DNA from: Schlesneria paludicola DSM 18645
GTDB taxonomy: Bacteria; Planctomycetota; Planctomycetia; Planctomycetales; Planctomycetaceae
DNA length: 52,772 nt
Direction: 5' to 3'
NCBI GenBank assembly: GCA_945862235.1
Contig: CAMAYU010000022.1
Coordinates: 1-52,772 of the forward strand
Shown: one piece after another, positions 43,585-52,300 of the stretch
Layout of the letters: every line of letters begins with the position of its first letter
Numbering within the stretch: position 1 is the first letter of the stretch
Notes under the pieces: generated by a model
Database searches by the model: none
The model's input: only the letters and a program-made list of their open reading frames with translations
Told to the model about the DNA's origin: nothing
Position numbers and translations under genes: made by a program

Positions 43585-43953
43585 ATGGCGAAAGCCCACG
43601 CAGTCAGTGATGTCCCGGTGGAAGACAAGACCAACGCAGTCACGGCGACAGCCGCGCCTCATGTTCAGCAAGTCATTGAGCCTGAGGGACTCGATCCCCT
43701 CTATGCGAACTTTGTGCGTGTGGCTGGTCTGCCGGAAGAGATGGTGCTCGATTTCGGCCTCAACCCCCAGCCGTTTGGTTCGGCACCCGCTCCCGTGAAA
43801 GTGTCGCAGCGATTGATCGTGAACTACTACACGGCGAAGCGATTGTGGCTGGCGCTCGGGGCCTTCCTCCAACGACACGAGCAGGCGTTCGGTCCGGTGG
43901 AGATTGATGTCACCAAGCGCGTGCTGCCTCAGCCGCAACGACCAGCGCAGTAG
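43585..43953 (+). CDS. DUF3467-family protein
   Basis: A 122-residue protein of unknown function with the DUF3467 pattern: YANFVRVAGLPEEMVLDFGL, KVSQRLIVNYYTAKRLWLAL and RHEQAFGPVEIDV. ATG at 43585 has AGGAAG 8 nt upstream; the in-frame ATG at 43513 adds an unconserved N-terminus. DUF3467 occurs widely in planctomycetes and thermophiles. It lies alone between the ACT protein gene and a repeat-rich spacer. Confidence 0.8.
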   Translation: MAKAHAVSDVPVEDKTNAVTATAAPHVQQVIEPEGLDPLYANFVRVAGLPEEMVLDFGLNPQPFGSAPAPVKVSQRLIVNYYTAKRLWLALGAFLQRHEQAFGPVEIDVTKRVLPQPQRPAQ

Positions 43954-43970
43954 CTTGGTGCTGGCGCTTT

Positions 43971-44097
43971 GTTTGAAACTCACCCCGCCGGGATTGCCCC
44001 GGTGGAATCCGGACTTTGCACTACTTCAACGTCGCCGAGAATTTCGAGTAGTGCAAAGCCCCGTGAACCACCCCGACCAGCGGGGTGGGGGTTCAAC
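43971..44097. repeat. Palindromic element family A, copy 2
   Basis: It matches copy 1 (1235-1372) in the left arm (CCGCCGGGATTGCCCCGGTG) and in the inner stem TTTGCACTACT/AGTAGTGCAAA. The right arm (44069-44097) is more diverged. Confidence 0.82.
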
Positions 44098-44138
44098 ATA
44101 GAGCCTAACTGCCTGCAAATTTGACTGACTGACTTCTC

Positions 44139-44196
44139 GTAGGGTGGGCATTGCCCACCACAACCGGTTGCGGAAGGTGGGCGGTGCCCACCCTAC
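44139..44196. repeat. Palindrome whose arms are themselves palindromic
   Basis: GTAGGGTGGGCATTGCCCAC (44139-44159) and GGTGGGCGGTGCCCACCCTA (44176-44196) are near-perfect complements, and each is almost self-complementary. Confidence 0.8.
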
Positions 44197-44209
44197 ACCT
44201 ACTGCAATC

Positions 44210-44229
44210 ACGGGCAAGCGAGACGCTTA
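44210..44229 (+). repeat. 20-nt dispersed repeat, copy 3
   Basis: ACGGGCAAGCGAGACGCTTA, identical to 2577-2596. Confidence 0.7.
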
Positions 44230-44288
44230 CCCGACGTTGTTCAACAGGCTGCTCAGGTGGGCAACTCACATCCCGGAAGAAGCCCGAC

Positions 44289-45119
44289 ATGAATGAGTCG
44301 CGACTGCCGTGGTGGCTCGTGCTGTTGTTGGGCGTATGGATCGCGGCCTTGTCGGTCTGGGGATCGCCTCGCGCGGCGCGTGAGGTCCGTTGGGGCGCGG
44401 GCCTGCTTTCGCTCGTTTATCTCGCACTGATCTTTCTTGCACTCGGTGGCGATCCGCGAGCGTTGCCAACTCTTTCTGCTGCGGTCCCGCGCGGAGTGAT
44501 GGCGGCGGTCTCAGCAATCTGCGCAGGGATCGCGCTGTTGGCGGGAGTCTGTTTGCTCGGTCAACCGACGTGGCGAGGAAGGTTGATGGGGTTCTTGATC
44601 TTCACGGTGGCGAACGGACTGAACTGTTTCGCCATCGGTGTTGCGAGCGTGGGCGGGACGTTGTTGGTGGCATCGCTCGTGCTCGCGATGGTCTTGGTCC
44701 GAGAACTCGGCCGCGACGACTGGCCGTCTGTAAGCGGGTGGCTTCGGGAATTGATCCCGGTCTCATCGCGTACCGCGACCGAAGCGACGAACACCGAGAT
44801 TCACCTTCCCTCCACGACACGCGCGGGACTGGCGGGCGCAACCGGCATCGTCCTCGCACTCTTGCTCGTGGGGACGCTGCGCAACGTGATGCGATTAGAA
44901 ACATCGCGCGCGGTGGCCAGCCATCGGTTCTCAGCGTTGCCATCGGCCGAACGAGTCCGCGCGACATGGAAGAGCGAAGTCACCGGTCAATCGACTGTCG
45001 GCCCGTTCGAGCTGTTGTTCGATCAGCGCGCCGACGTGATCGTGTTACTGACCGTAATGGCATTCCTCGCACTGGCCAGACACAACGCAACCCGCTCGCA
45101 CGACGGAACAACGCCATGA
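44289..45119 (+). CDS. NuoJ-like membrane protein
   Basis: A 276-residue protein with about 7 hydrophobic segments. The segment AVSAICAGIALLAGVCLLGQ ... FLIFTVANGLNCFAIGVASV ... GTLLVASLVLAMVLVRELG follows the NuoJ pattern only loosely, so the assignment leans on context: the next two genes are NuoK-like and NuoL-like. ATG at 44289 is chosen. Its stop overlaps the NuoK-like start by four bases (ATGA), so the three genes are an operon. Confidence 0.55.
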   Translation: MNESRLPWWLVLLLGVWIAALSVWGSPRAAREVRWGAGLLSLVYLALIFLALGGDPRALPTLSAAVPRGVMAAVSAICAGIALLAGVCLLGQPTWRGRLMGFLIFTVANGLNCFAIGVASVGGTLLVASLVLAMVLVRELGRDDWPSVSGWLRELIPVSSRTATEATNTEIHLPSTTRAGLAGATGIVLALLLVGTLRNVMRLETSRAVASHRFSALPSAERVRATWKSEVTGQSTVGPFELLFDQRADVIVLLTVMAFLALARHNATRSHDGTTP

Positions 45120-45409
45120 CCTTCGCGGATTGGAATCACGGTCTGTTGTTCGCTGCGGTGTTGATCATCATGGGCGCGATGCTGTTTGTCTCGGCGGCAA
45201 CGACCCGAGACCGTTTGATCGCGCTTGGCGTGCTGTCACAAGGGATCGTTGTCACGTTCGTCGTCAGTGGTTCGTTTCACGGACGGAGCGAGCTGTTGCT
45301 GGCGGCCCTCGCGCTGGTGGTCCTCGCCTGTTTGTGGAGCCTGCTGGTCGGGGGCACGGTTCTCGCCAGCGACGTGATTGACGAAGCACGCACGGGAGAC
45401 CAGCAGTGA
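45116..45409 (+). CDS. NuoK-like membrane protein
   Basis: A 97-residue protein with three hydrophobic segments, the size and topology of NuoK/MnhC. WNHGLLFAAVLIIMGAMLFV matches the first NuoK helix. The glutamate of the second helix (family consensus SLELM, near residue 36) is absent here (GVLSQGIVV), and only the SELLLAALALVVLACLWSLL helix retains a Glu. It overlaps its neighbours on both sides (ATGA and GTGA). Confidence 0.65.
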   Translation: MTFADWNHGLLFAAVLIIMGAMLFVSAATTRDRLIALGVLSQGIVVTFVVSGSFHGRSELLLAALALVVLACLWSLLVGGTVLASDVIDEARTGDQQ

Positions 45410-46881
45410 ATGACCTCGCCCCGTGGCTTGTGTTGTGTACCGTCGGGCTGCCCCTCATCGGCGTCCTCACGGCGTTGTTGCTGTTGGCACGCGGGCGTTC
45501 GGGGCGCGAGAACGGGGACGCCACCGTCTCCGCGTGCGTGCAGTTCACGATGTTTGCGGCGTGCTGCTCCGCATTGCTGCTCCTCGCGCTGTTGAGCGGC
45601 GCGTTCGGTGCCCGACCGGAGATGGCATTGTGGCGAGTCGGAACCGTAGTGGAATTGCAGGGGCCGCGACCTTTGCGAATGGAGTGGGCTTTCCGGGTGG
45701 ACCTGCTCACGGCGGCATGGATCGCCGCATTGAACGGACTCGGCGGGTTGGTCCTGGCGACGGCGCGGAGCGGCACAAACGTCAAGCCGCGCGCAGCACT
45801 GGCTGTCACGGTAGGGCTGCTGAACAGTGCCGCGACGATGCTGGTCGTGTCGAACAGTCTCTCCCAGTTGTTGGTCTGCTGGGGTGCTGTTTCATTGGCG
45901 ACGTGGCAGTTGGTCGGTTGGACCTCGCGCGAGACTTACGGATCGTCCGCCATTCGTCGCGCGATCACGACGGGATTCTGCGCCGACGGGATGTTGGTCT
46001 TGGCCGTACTGTTGATGGGCCTCACTTGTCAAACCTCTGTGATCGACCGCATCGTGTCTGCCGAGGGCTTGGCCGCGTTGGGCGAGAACAACCCGGCACT
46101 TCCCGGTTTCATCGGCTGCCTGCTGGTGCTCAGTGCGTTGGGCCGAAGCGGCCTCTTCCCTTGCTTCGGCTGGCACGCCGGAGCCTCCACCTGGGACCGG
46201 CCGGTTTGGGTGATGATCTATCTCGTGGGCTACGTCCCCGCCGCAGTGTGGCTGCTGCTGCGGTTCCAGCCGTTGATCGTTTCGGCCGACGCACCGCTCG
46301 CGCTGCTGGGCGGATTGAGTACGCTCGCAGCGGTTCTCGGCGCGTTCGTGGCTTGCGGGCAAGCTCATCCACGCAGCGCGTCGGCCTTCCTCGTGACATC
46401 ACAAATTGGCGTTGTCTACGCGGCTCTCGCGGCAGGACTGTTCGATCTGGCGTCTTGGCGAGCTTGGTCGCTGGGTGCGACCGAAGCCGCGCCGCTGGCG
46501 AACGATGTGGGACGAGTCGTCCTCGCACAAGTTGCCGTGTTCATCGGAACGGCCTTCGTGTGGCGAAGGTCTCGTTCAACAACCACGTACTCCGCGCGTG
46601 ACGCTTGGTATCAGCCACTGGTGCAACTCAGCCAGCGACGGCTCTACGTGGACGAGGTGATGGAGTTTCTGATCACAACCCCACTGCAAACATGGGTGAA
46701 GCTCGCTCGGCACGGAGAACGATTGTTGACCGACAACCTCTTCCCGGCGTTCACAGTGCGACTCCCCGGTTGGTTCGCTCAACAGTTTGAATCCCTACAA
46801 ATCGGTCACATTGAGTTCGACCTCGCCGCATCGTTGCTCAGCGTGGCCGCGGTCCTCCTCACGCTGCTACTCGTGACGTGA
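45406..46881 (+). CDS. NuoL-like antiporter subunit lacking canonical pump residues
   Basis: A 491-residue membrane protein with about 14 hydrophobic segments, related to NuoL/MrpA-type antiporter subunits but shorter than NuoL (about 610). The segment VLSALGRSGLFPCFGWHAGA (residues 241-260) aligns with NuoL's LxxxGKSAQFPLHxWLPDAM, but the essential Lys is Arg247 and the Asp/Glu are gone. The TM5 glutamate of NuoL is replaced in LLVCWGAVSLATW (Gly160). It starts at GTG overlapping the NuoK-like stop. No other complex I genes adjoin. The proton-pumping role is therefore doubtful. Confidence 0.72.
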   Translation: MNDLAPWLVLCTVGLPLIGVLTALLLLARGRSGRENGDATVSACVQFTMFAACCSALLLLALLSGAFGARPEMALWRVGTVVELQGPRPLRMEWAFRVDLLTAAWIAALNGLGGLVLATARSGTNVKPRAALAVTVGLLNSAATMLVVSNSLSQLLVCWGAVSLATWQLVGWTSRETYGSSAIRRAITTGFCADGMLVLAVLLMGLTCQTSVIDRIVSAEGLAALGENNPALPGFIGCLLVLSALGRSGLFPCFGWHAGASTWDRPVWVMIYLVGYVPAAVWLLLRFQPLIVSADAPLALLGGLSTLAAVLGAFVACGQAHPRSASAFLVTSQIGVVYAALAAGLFDLASWRAWSLGATEAAPLANDVGRVVLAQVAVFIGTAFVWRRSRSTTTYSARDAWYQPLVQLSQRRLYVDEVMEFLITTPLQTWVKLARHGERLLTDNLFPAFTVRLPGWFAQQFESLQIGHIEFDLAASLLSVAAVLLTLLLVT

Positions 46882-46948
46882 ACGGAAAAGGACCGATCGC
46901 AGTGATCCCGGACGCGGCCAACAGAACACGAAATCCCGCGAGTGGGTT

Positions 46949-47050
46949 CCGTAGCCCGGACCCCTTGGTCCGGACGATGTCGTCAAAACAAAATTGATTT
47001 GAGTCCGACTCTCTCGCGGCTTCGTCCGGGCCAAGGGTTCTGCACTACGG
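46949..47050. repeat. Interrupted palindrome after the NuoL-like gene
   Basis: CCGTAGCCCGGACCCCTTGG followed by TCCGGAC opposes GTCCGGGCCAAGGGTTCTGC followed by ACTACGG, with several mismatches. Confidence 0.65.
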
Positions 47051-47081
47051 CGACGACGGTACGCCGTCCCGATCACTTACG

Positions 47082-49229
47082 TCATTGCCCCGGCAACCAC
47101 AGCTTGTTGCCAGCGGTCTCTGCGGCGGAAGCCCCCGGAGTCCAGACTCCGCCCGTCGGTGCGGAGATGTTGCCCGCCGTGACGATGTTGATCGACTCCC
47201 ACGGTGAAGGAACGCCCACCGACTCCAACATACGTTCGACGTATCCGCGCATTTGCGGCACCTTGGGCGAGTAGTAATTGACGAACCGGTCGAGCAGCGG
47301 CTGGAGTCCCGGATCGCTCGGTTCTTCGAGTCGCACGGTCAGTTCGTTGATGTCCCAATTCCAGTGGTGCTCGAAGCTCTTGCCATCTTCGGGGACTTTC
47401 GTGCGGGCGACATCGATCCATTGCAACCCCTCTTCGCGGCGACCGTGTCGCGAGCAGAGTTCGACCAGCGCGCGGTGAACGCGGGGCAGATCGAGTTCGG
47501 CTTCGCAGGCCGGTCGTGCGAGTGCCGTCTTCAGCACGGCATACAGAAACCGGTCGTGGCGCGTCAGCAGCGCGCGATTCACCACCGCGTTGAGCTGCGC
47601 GTCCGTTAGCCGTTCGATTGGCAGGCGGTGCATCTGCATGACCGACTGACCGCTGAGCAGTGTCCGCTCATCGACATCCAGCGGCGCGAGTGGCGTCAGA
47701 CCAAACCTGGTCAACGTCGCATCGAGATTCAGTTCGTGCCCCTGCTGTTGGCAGTGTGCATCGAGCATGAACACGGCGGCGGTGAGTGCGACCTTGTACT
47801 TCGGGTCGGTGGCCGCATCGCTCGGTGAACGGCCTCCTAACACTTTCAACGGTGCTGCGGGCCACGTTTCGTTCAGGATCGTTTGCCATTGTTGGTCCCG
47901 AAGTTTGCGGCTGACTCGAATGGGAGTCCCCTTCGGCAGCGACCAACTCCAGCGGAGAGTCATCGACTCGGTCGGAACTCCCCCGGTGACTTCGGGCTGC
48001 GGCTTGTCCGTTTTCCACTGCATCAGTCCGGTTGAGACCGTTTCGATCAGCGATCGCGCCGCTTCCAACGCAGCCCCACGATCACCGCTGATGAACAGTG
48101 TCGGTGGTTCGTTGTCGTCCGGATTCGCATCGTAGACGGACAAGTGCGACTGCAATCGCGGCAGCGAATCGAGGGTCAACTGCGTGAAGTCGTCTCCCGT
48201 CCACTGCGGGCGATCGAGAATCTGATAGCCAGCGACGGGAGTGTGTTGTTGATCGGGATTGGCGGGAGGCAATGTCACTCGCGCCAGTCGGGGCTGTGCA
48301 TCGAGGACCGTCAGCAACCGCCCGACCGATTCCACTTGGCCTTCGTAGGTGCAGATATCGATCACGTCTTTGGACGTGTGCCGGTCGAACAGTTGAGCCA
48401 GCGTTTCGCATTCGACGGCAGCGGCGAAGTCCCCATACAACTGAGCGGCTCGGTGCAGTGCCTCCGCTGCGGTCGCTTCGTCGCCATCCCATGCGCGGCA
48501 CAGACCGGCCGAATGCCACAGCTCAGCCGACTCGGGCAGCGTGCGGGTGAGCAACAGAAACAGATCGGCTGCGGTACTCCAGCAACCGACCGCCGCGTAC
48601 TTCTGGGCCTTCTTGATTTCCTTCTGCTGCTCTTCGGTCCCTTGGATGCTGGGCAGCAGGTGCGTGCCACGCATTGGGTAAGGAATGCCTTCCTCGCCAT
48701 CGAACTCAAGCAACTGCACGAACAGATCTTGGCGTTGCTTCTCGGGGGCGAGTCTCAAAGCCAGACCGAGATGCTCGCGCGCGGCCATGACTTGTTGACG
48801 ATTCATGAGGATCATGGCCATCGATGCGGCGATGCCGCTGACCATGGATGAGTACTTCTTCGCACTCTTTTGGAACGCGCGATGGATCGCCTTCTTGGCC
48901 GCATCGAAACCATCGGCTTGAAAGAGGGCTGCGGCCAGCAGGGCGATCACGAACTCGTGGTCCGGCTGGTGTTCGACCAATGCGCGCAGCACGTCGCGCG
49001 CTGTTGAGGCTTCACCTTGTTCGAGCAGAATGATGGCGCGTGTCGTGCCGACCCACGGATTGGCCGGAAACTTGCGAGCCAAGATTTCCAGTTGCTGTAA
49101 GGCGATATGAGGCTGATTCCCCGTGGACAACCGGACGATGCGGTCCATTTCGTCGGCGATATTCAGACAACAAAACTTCAGCTTCTTTCCACTGCCGCAG
49201 GCGCAGGGGTCATACGGGTTGAGCGACAT
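47082..49229 (-). CDS. SEC-C motif and TPR-like protein
   Basis: A 715-residue protein. The N-terminal SEC-C zinc-binding motif PYDPCACGSGKKLKFCC is intact, followed by TPR-like helices (HIALQQLEILARKFPANPWV, ASTARDVLRALVEHQPDHEF, FDAAKKAIHRAFQKSAKKYS). The middle and C-terminal parts have no recognised domain. ATG at 49229 is preceded by AAGGA; an in-frame start at 49334 adds unrelated residues. SEC-C motifs are found on SecA and on many housekeeping-associated proteins; the specific partner here is unknown. Confidence 0.85.
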   Translation of the reverse strand: MSLNPYDPCACGSGKKLKFCCLNIADEMDRIVRLSTGNQPHIALQQLEILARKFPANPWVGTTRAIILLEQGEASTARDVLRALVEHQPDHEFVIALLAAALFQADGFDAAKKAIHRAFQKSAKKYSSMVSGIAASMAMILMNRQQVMAAREHLGLALRLAPEKQRQDLFVQLLEFDGEEGIPYPMRGTHLLPSIQGTEEQQKEIKKAQKYAAVGCWSTAADLFLLLTRTLPESAELWHSAGLCRAWDGDEATAAEALHRAAQLYGDFAAAVECETLAQLFDRHTSKDVIDICTYEGQVESVGRLLTVLDAQPRLARVTLPPANPDQQHTPVAGYQILDRPQWTGDDFTQLTLDSLPRLQSHLSVYDANPDDNEPPTLFISGDRGAALEAARSLIETVSTGLMQWKTDKPQPEVTGGVPTESMTLRWSWSLPKGTPIRVSRKLRDQQWQTILNETWPAAPLKVLGGRSPSDAATDPKYKVALTAAVFMLDAHCQQQGHELNLDATLTRFGLTPLAPLDVDERTLLSGQSVMQMHRLPIERLTDAQLNAVVNRALLTRHDRFLYAVLKTALARPACEAELDLPRVHRALVELCSRHGRREEGLQWIDVARTKVPEDGKSFEHHWNWDINELTVRLEEPSDPGLQPLLDRFVNYYSPKVPQMRGYVERMLESVGVPSPWESINIVTAGNISAPTGGVWTPGASAAETAGNKLWLPGQ

Positions 49230-49274
49230 CGGGCCGATCCTTGCTTGGTGATGAGCGTGTGAATTCAAACGAGA

Positions 49275-49297
49275 CCGGCCGACGGTGAATCGGCCGG
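49275..49297. repeat. Hairpin upstream of the SEC-C gene
   Basis: CCGGCCGA and TCGGCCGG form a perfect 8-bp stem with a 7-nt loop, 46 nt upstream of the SEC-C start. Confidence 0.65.
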
Positions 49298-49407
49298 GAC
49301 AGTGGCAGCAGAGAAGGGCCGATGAGGGAGTCAAAGGCCGGGCGGCAGTTTAGCAACACCCCGTCGATTTGACAGGGAATCGTCGCGGCAGACCGCTTGG
49401 TGGAAGA

Positions 49408-49474
49408 TGTAGGACGGGCACTCTTGCTCGTCAGTTTTTAACGCCCAGAGACGGGCAAGAGTGCCCGTCCTACA
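49408..49474. repeat. Perfect 20-nt inverted repeat
   Basis: TGTAGGACGGGCACTCTTGC (49408-49427) and its exact complement (49455-49474), 20 bp past the stop of the GH10-like gene. Confidence 0.9.
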
Positions 49475-49493
49475 GCGGCATTCAGCAGGCCAC

Positions 49494-50990
49494 TCAATCG
49501 CGGCGTTTGTGCCGTTGGCGCTGCGTGATGATCCGTTCGAGGGCCAGCTTGGGAGTCCCATCCGGGCGGAGCAATCCCGCTTGCGGGAACGTGTGAGGAT
49601 CGCCATCGCTGAAATGGCTGAGTGACACACCCGCGACCGAAGGTTTGGCCAACAACAACTCGAGGACTCGGTCGATCCACTCGGCCTGTCCCGCTTCATC
49701 ACACGGCTGTGCCCACATGCGCGGTTCGACTTCCCATTCGGGACCAGCCAGCCCATCGTCATCACTGCTCGATGGGCACGCGAGCGTCGCGTGAATCGGG
49801 ACGCCCAGTACGCTCCACGCGTCGATCAGCCGCGAGATATCGAGCAGATCGCGGTGAGCACTGCCGCGCGGCAGGTAACCGACCGCCAGCTCAAGGTTGA
49901 CTCCCGCCAGACCGACCGCCGAACGGAGCAGCGCATCGACCAACTGCATCGGCGACAGACGGTGTTGTCCGCGCGACTGATAATCGCCCCACGGCTGGTC
50001 GATGCGAATCAGCAATTGGGCCTCTTCATCGACCTGTCGCGCCACGTCCAATACGCGCGCGGCGAGTGTCAGCAAGCTGGCTTCGGTCAAAGCCAATGCG
50101 CCGCCGCTGTTCAATCGCGCGGCGATCTCCCACAGCCGAATGCGACCAACGTAGCGCGAGATCGCGGTCTCCACAAAGTCGCACACGAAGCTTTGCAGAT
50201 TGAAGATGTCGTGTTCCCAGCGAGCCAACCACGTGGGAAGGCCACCGGGACCGAGGTCGAGCAGCGAACCACCACGGACCATCAGCTTCTGTTGCTCGCA
50301 CCATTCCAACTGCCGATCACACGGCTCCCAGTTGTACTCACCCTCGACGACTTCGATCTTGTTCCACGGGATGGAGACGGTTGCGGAGTTGAACGCGGCG
50401 GAGAACAGTTCGTTCGCGTCGGGACTCGGTATCGAACCTTGCAGTTCGCAACCGATCGATGCGGGCAAACCTTGAAAACGCTGCAGTCGCCCTTGCAACG
50501 CCTGATTGGCGTAACCCTTCGTCAAGATTTCAGCAGCAGCACAGGCATGATGCAGCGCTTCGTTGGCGAGTTGTGTCGCTTCCTCTGGCCGATCTTGGCA
50601 AGAGGCTGCTCGCGAAAACGCGCGATGGGCGAGCCGTGAGGGTTCCGCGAATTCCGGAGGCACGCGCATCCCCGACAGTTCCCACTGCGAGGCCTGATTT
50701 CGCACCTGCACGATCTTCCCGCGAGCCAACTCCACCGGCAGCAGATACGGTTGCTCGCGCTCGGGCAATGAGGCCGTCGCAATTACCGGCCGACCGAATC
50801 CGGGAACAGGCCAAGCGACGTGAAACTTGCAGCTCTCGGAACTCATCCGCCGACAACCGACGATGTTGTCTTCGACCTCGATCCGGGTCGAGAAGACCCG
50901 ACCATCGGCACCGGTCAAGTAACCACGGTACGCCTCCGGCAAGTCGTCGATGACGGACGCCGGATAGACGATGAAACGGATCAGGCCCAT
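49494..50990 (-). CDS. GH10-like protein without catalytic glutamates
   Basis: A 498-residue protein. The first 175 residues are a domain of unknown function. Residues about 175-490 resemble a glycoside hydrolase family 10 TIM barrel: FNSATVSIPWNKIEVVEGEY with NWEPCDRQLEWCEQQKLMVR matches the GH10 region with N-E-x-K-W and G-H-x-L-x-W. However, the histidine of the MxVRGH block is Gly here (MVRGGSLLDLG), the acid/base Glu of WDVVNE is replaced (RLWEIAARLN, Arg292), and no TELD nucleophile is visible where VPIHATLAC occurs. No signal peptide. Likely a pseudoenzyme or a very divergent member. Confidence 0.68.
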   Translation of the reverse strand: MGLIRFIVYPASVIDDLPEAYRGYLTGADGRVFSTRIEVEDNIVGCRRMSSESCKFHVAWPVPGFGRPVIATASLPEREQPYLLPVELARGKIVQVRNQASQWELSGMRVPPEFAEPSRLAHRAFSRAASCQDRPEEATQLANEALHHACAAAEILTKGYANQALQGRLQRFQGLPASIGCELQGSIPSPDANELFSAAFNSATVSIPWNKIEVVEGEYNWEPCDRQLEWCEQQKLMVRGGSLLDLGPGGLPTWLARWEHDIFNLQSFVCDFVETAISRYVGRIRLWEIAARLNSGGALALTEASLLTLAARVLDVARQVDEEAQLLIRIDQPWGDYQSRGQHRLSPMQLVDALLRSAVGLAGVNLELAVGYLPRGSAHRDLLDISRLIDAWSVLGVPIHATLACPSSSDDDGLAGPEWEVEPRMWAQPCDEAGQAEWIDRVLELLLAKPSVAGVSLSHFSDGDPHTFPQAGLLRPDGTPKLALERIITQRQRHKRRD

Positions 50991-51260
50991 GAACGGCCCT
51001 TACGTGTGTGGCAGGTGTCGAAGTACGCGGTCGAAACCATCAGGAACCTGCGTCGATCAAGGGGAAGGCGATAGCTCGATGAGCCGGGCGATTGCTGAGA
51101 TCCATCTCACGAACGGAGGACTGCGGATTTCATCAATGACGGACCATTCCAAGTCAGCGCCACGGAGCCGTCCCCAAGCCCGAAGGAGTGTAGTAACGCG
51201 CATCGGGTTGTTCAACAAACGCTCCAGTGATAGGCTCGGCGACCGTGCGAACCATCAACC

Positions 51261-51379
51261 GAACCCCACCGGGCTTGCCCCCGTGGAATCAGGTTTTTGC
51301 CCTACTCCGTTCCACTGAGGTTCTCCGATAAGTAGTGCACAGACCTGCGAGCCACCGGGGCAAGTCCGGTAGGGTTTTC
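51261..51379. repeat. Palindromic element family A, copy 3
   Basis: Left arm GAACCCCACCGGGCTTGCCC and right arm GCCACCGGGGCAAGTCCGGT match copy 1 almost exactly. The inner stem is CCCTACT/AGTAGTG. It fills much of the 410-base spacer before purC (50991-51400), which has no gene. Confidence 0.85.
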
Positions 51380-51400
51380 AATAGACTGCCAAGCAACAAC

Positions 51401-52300
51401 ATGCCCTCACGATCCACGACGCCACTGCTCCAGAGTTCTGTTCCCGGACGAACGCCCTTACGCGGCAAGGTGCGCGATGTCTACGACTTTGGCGACCGCT
51501 TGCTCTTCGTCGCCACCGACCGGATCAGCGCGTTTGACTGGGTTCTGCCGAGTGGCATCCCGGACAAAGGGCGAGTCCTCACACAGCTCAGCCGGTTTTG
51601 GTTCGGCTTTCTCGATGTGCCGCACCATCTTCTCAGCATGAACCCCGGCGATGTCCCGCTCCCCGCTGAGACCTGCCGGGACGAACTCGATGGCCGCAGC
51701 ATGGTCGTCACCAAGACCAGCGTCTTTCCGGTCGAGTGCGTCGTGCGCGGATACCTCGCCGGGTCTGGCTGGAAGGAGTACCAAGCGACTCAAACCGTGT
51801 GCGGCCTCAAGCTCCCGGCCGGTCTCCGTGAGAGCGATCAGCTCCCCGAACCGATCTTCACTCCGGCCAGCAAGGCGGCGACCGGGCACGACGAGAACAT
51901 CTCCTTCGAGCGGATGATCGAGATCGTCGGCCCCGAACACGCCGCCGCCCTGCGTGCGTTGAGTCTGCACATCTACACCAAGGCCGCCGACTTCGCTCGG
52001 TCACGTGGCATCATTCTCGCCGACACCAAATTTGAATTCGGCTTGCTTGGCGACAAGATCATCTTGATCGATGAAGTGCTGACACCGGACAGCTCGCGCT
52101 TCTGGCCCGCCGATCAATACGCTCCCGGCAGCAGCCCCCCGAGCTACGACAAGCAGTTCGTCCGCAACTGGCTCGAATCGACGACGTGGGACAAGAACAG
52201 TCCGCCCCCCGTCCTTCCCGACGATGTCATCGAACGAACGCGCGCGAAGTACGTCGAAGCGTTCGAACGACTCACCGGCGAAATGTTCGATTGGCGCTAA
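51401..52300 (+). CDS. purC: Phosphoribosylaminoimidazole-succinocarboxamide synthase
   Basis: A 299-residue SAICAR synthase, step 8 of de novo purine synthesis, which condenses CAIR with aspartate using [54 protein letters not shown], the NISFERM segment, [10 protein letters not shown] and [12 protein letters not shown] are intact. The longer insertion-containing form matches the yeast ADE1-like branch. ATG at 51401 begins [20 protein letters not shown]; in-frame codons before it cross the family A repeat. Confidence 0.96.
   Translation: MPSRSTTPLLQSSVPGRTPLRGKVRDVYDFGDRLLFVATDRISAFDWVLPSGIPDKGRVLTQLSRFWFGFLDVPHHLLSMNPGDVPLPAETCRDELDGRSMVVTKTSVFPVECVVRGYLAGSGWKEYQATQTVCGLKLPAGLRESDQLPEPIFTPASKAATGHDENISFERMIEIVGPEHAAALRALSLHIYTKAADFARSRGIILADTKFEFGLLGDKIILIDEVLTPDSSRFWPADQYAPGSSPPSYDKQFVRNWLESTTWDKNSPPPVLPDDVIERTRAKYVEAFERLTGEMFDWR

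Noticed and set aside
45423..46601. Plus-strand frame of 392 codons inside the NuoL-like gene
   Set aside because: Arg-rich with no hydrophobic segments, while the chosen frame has about 14 and overlaps correctly with the preceding gene.
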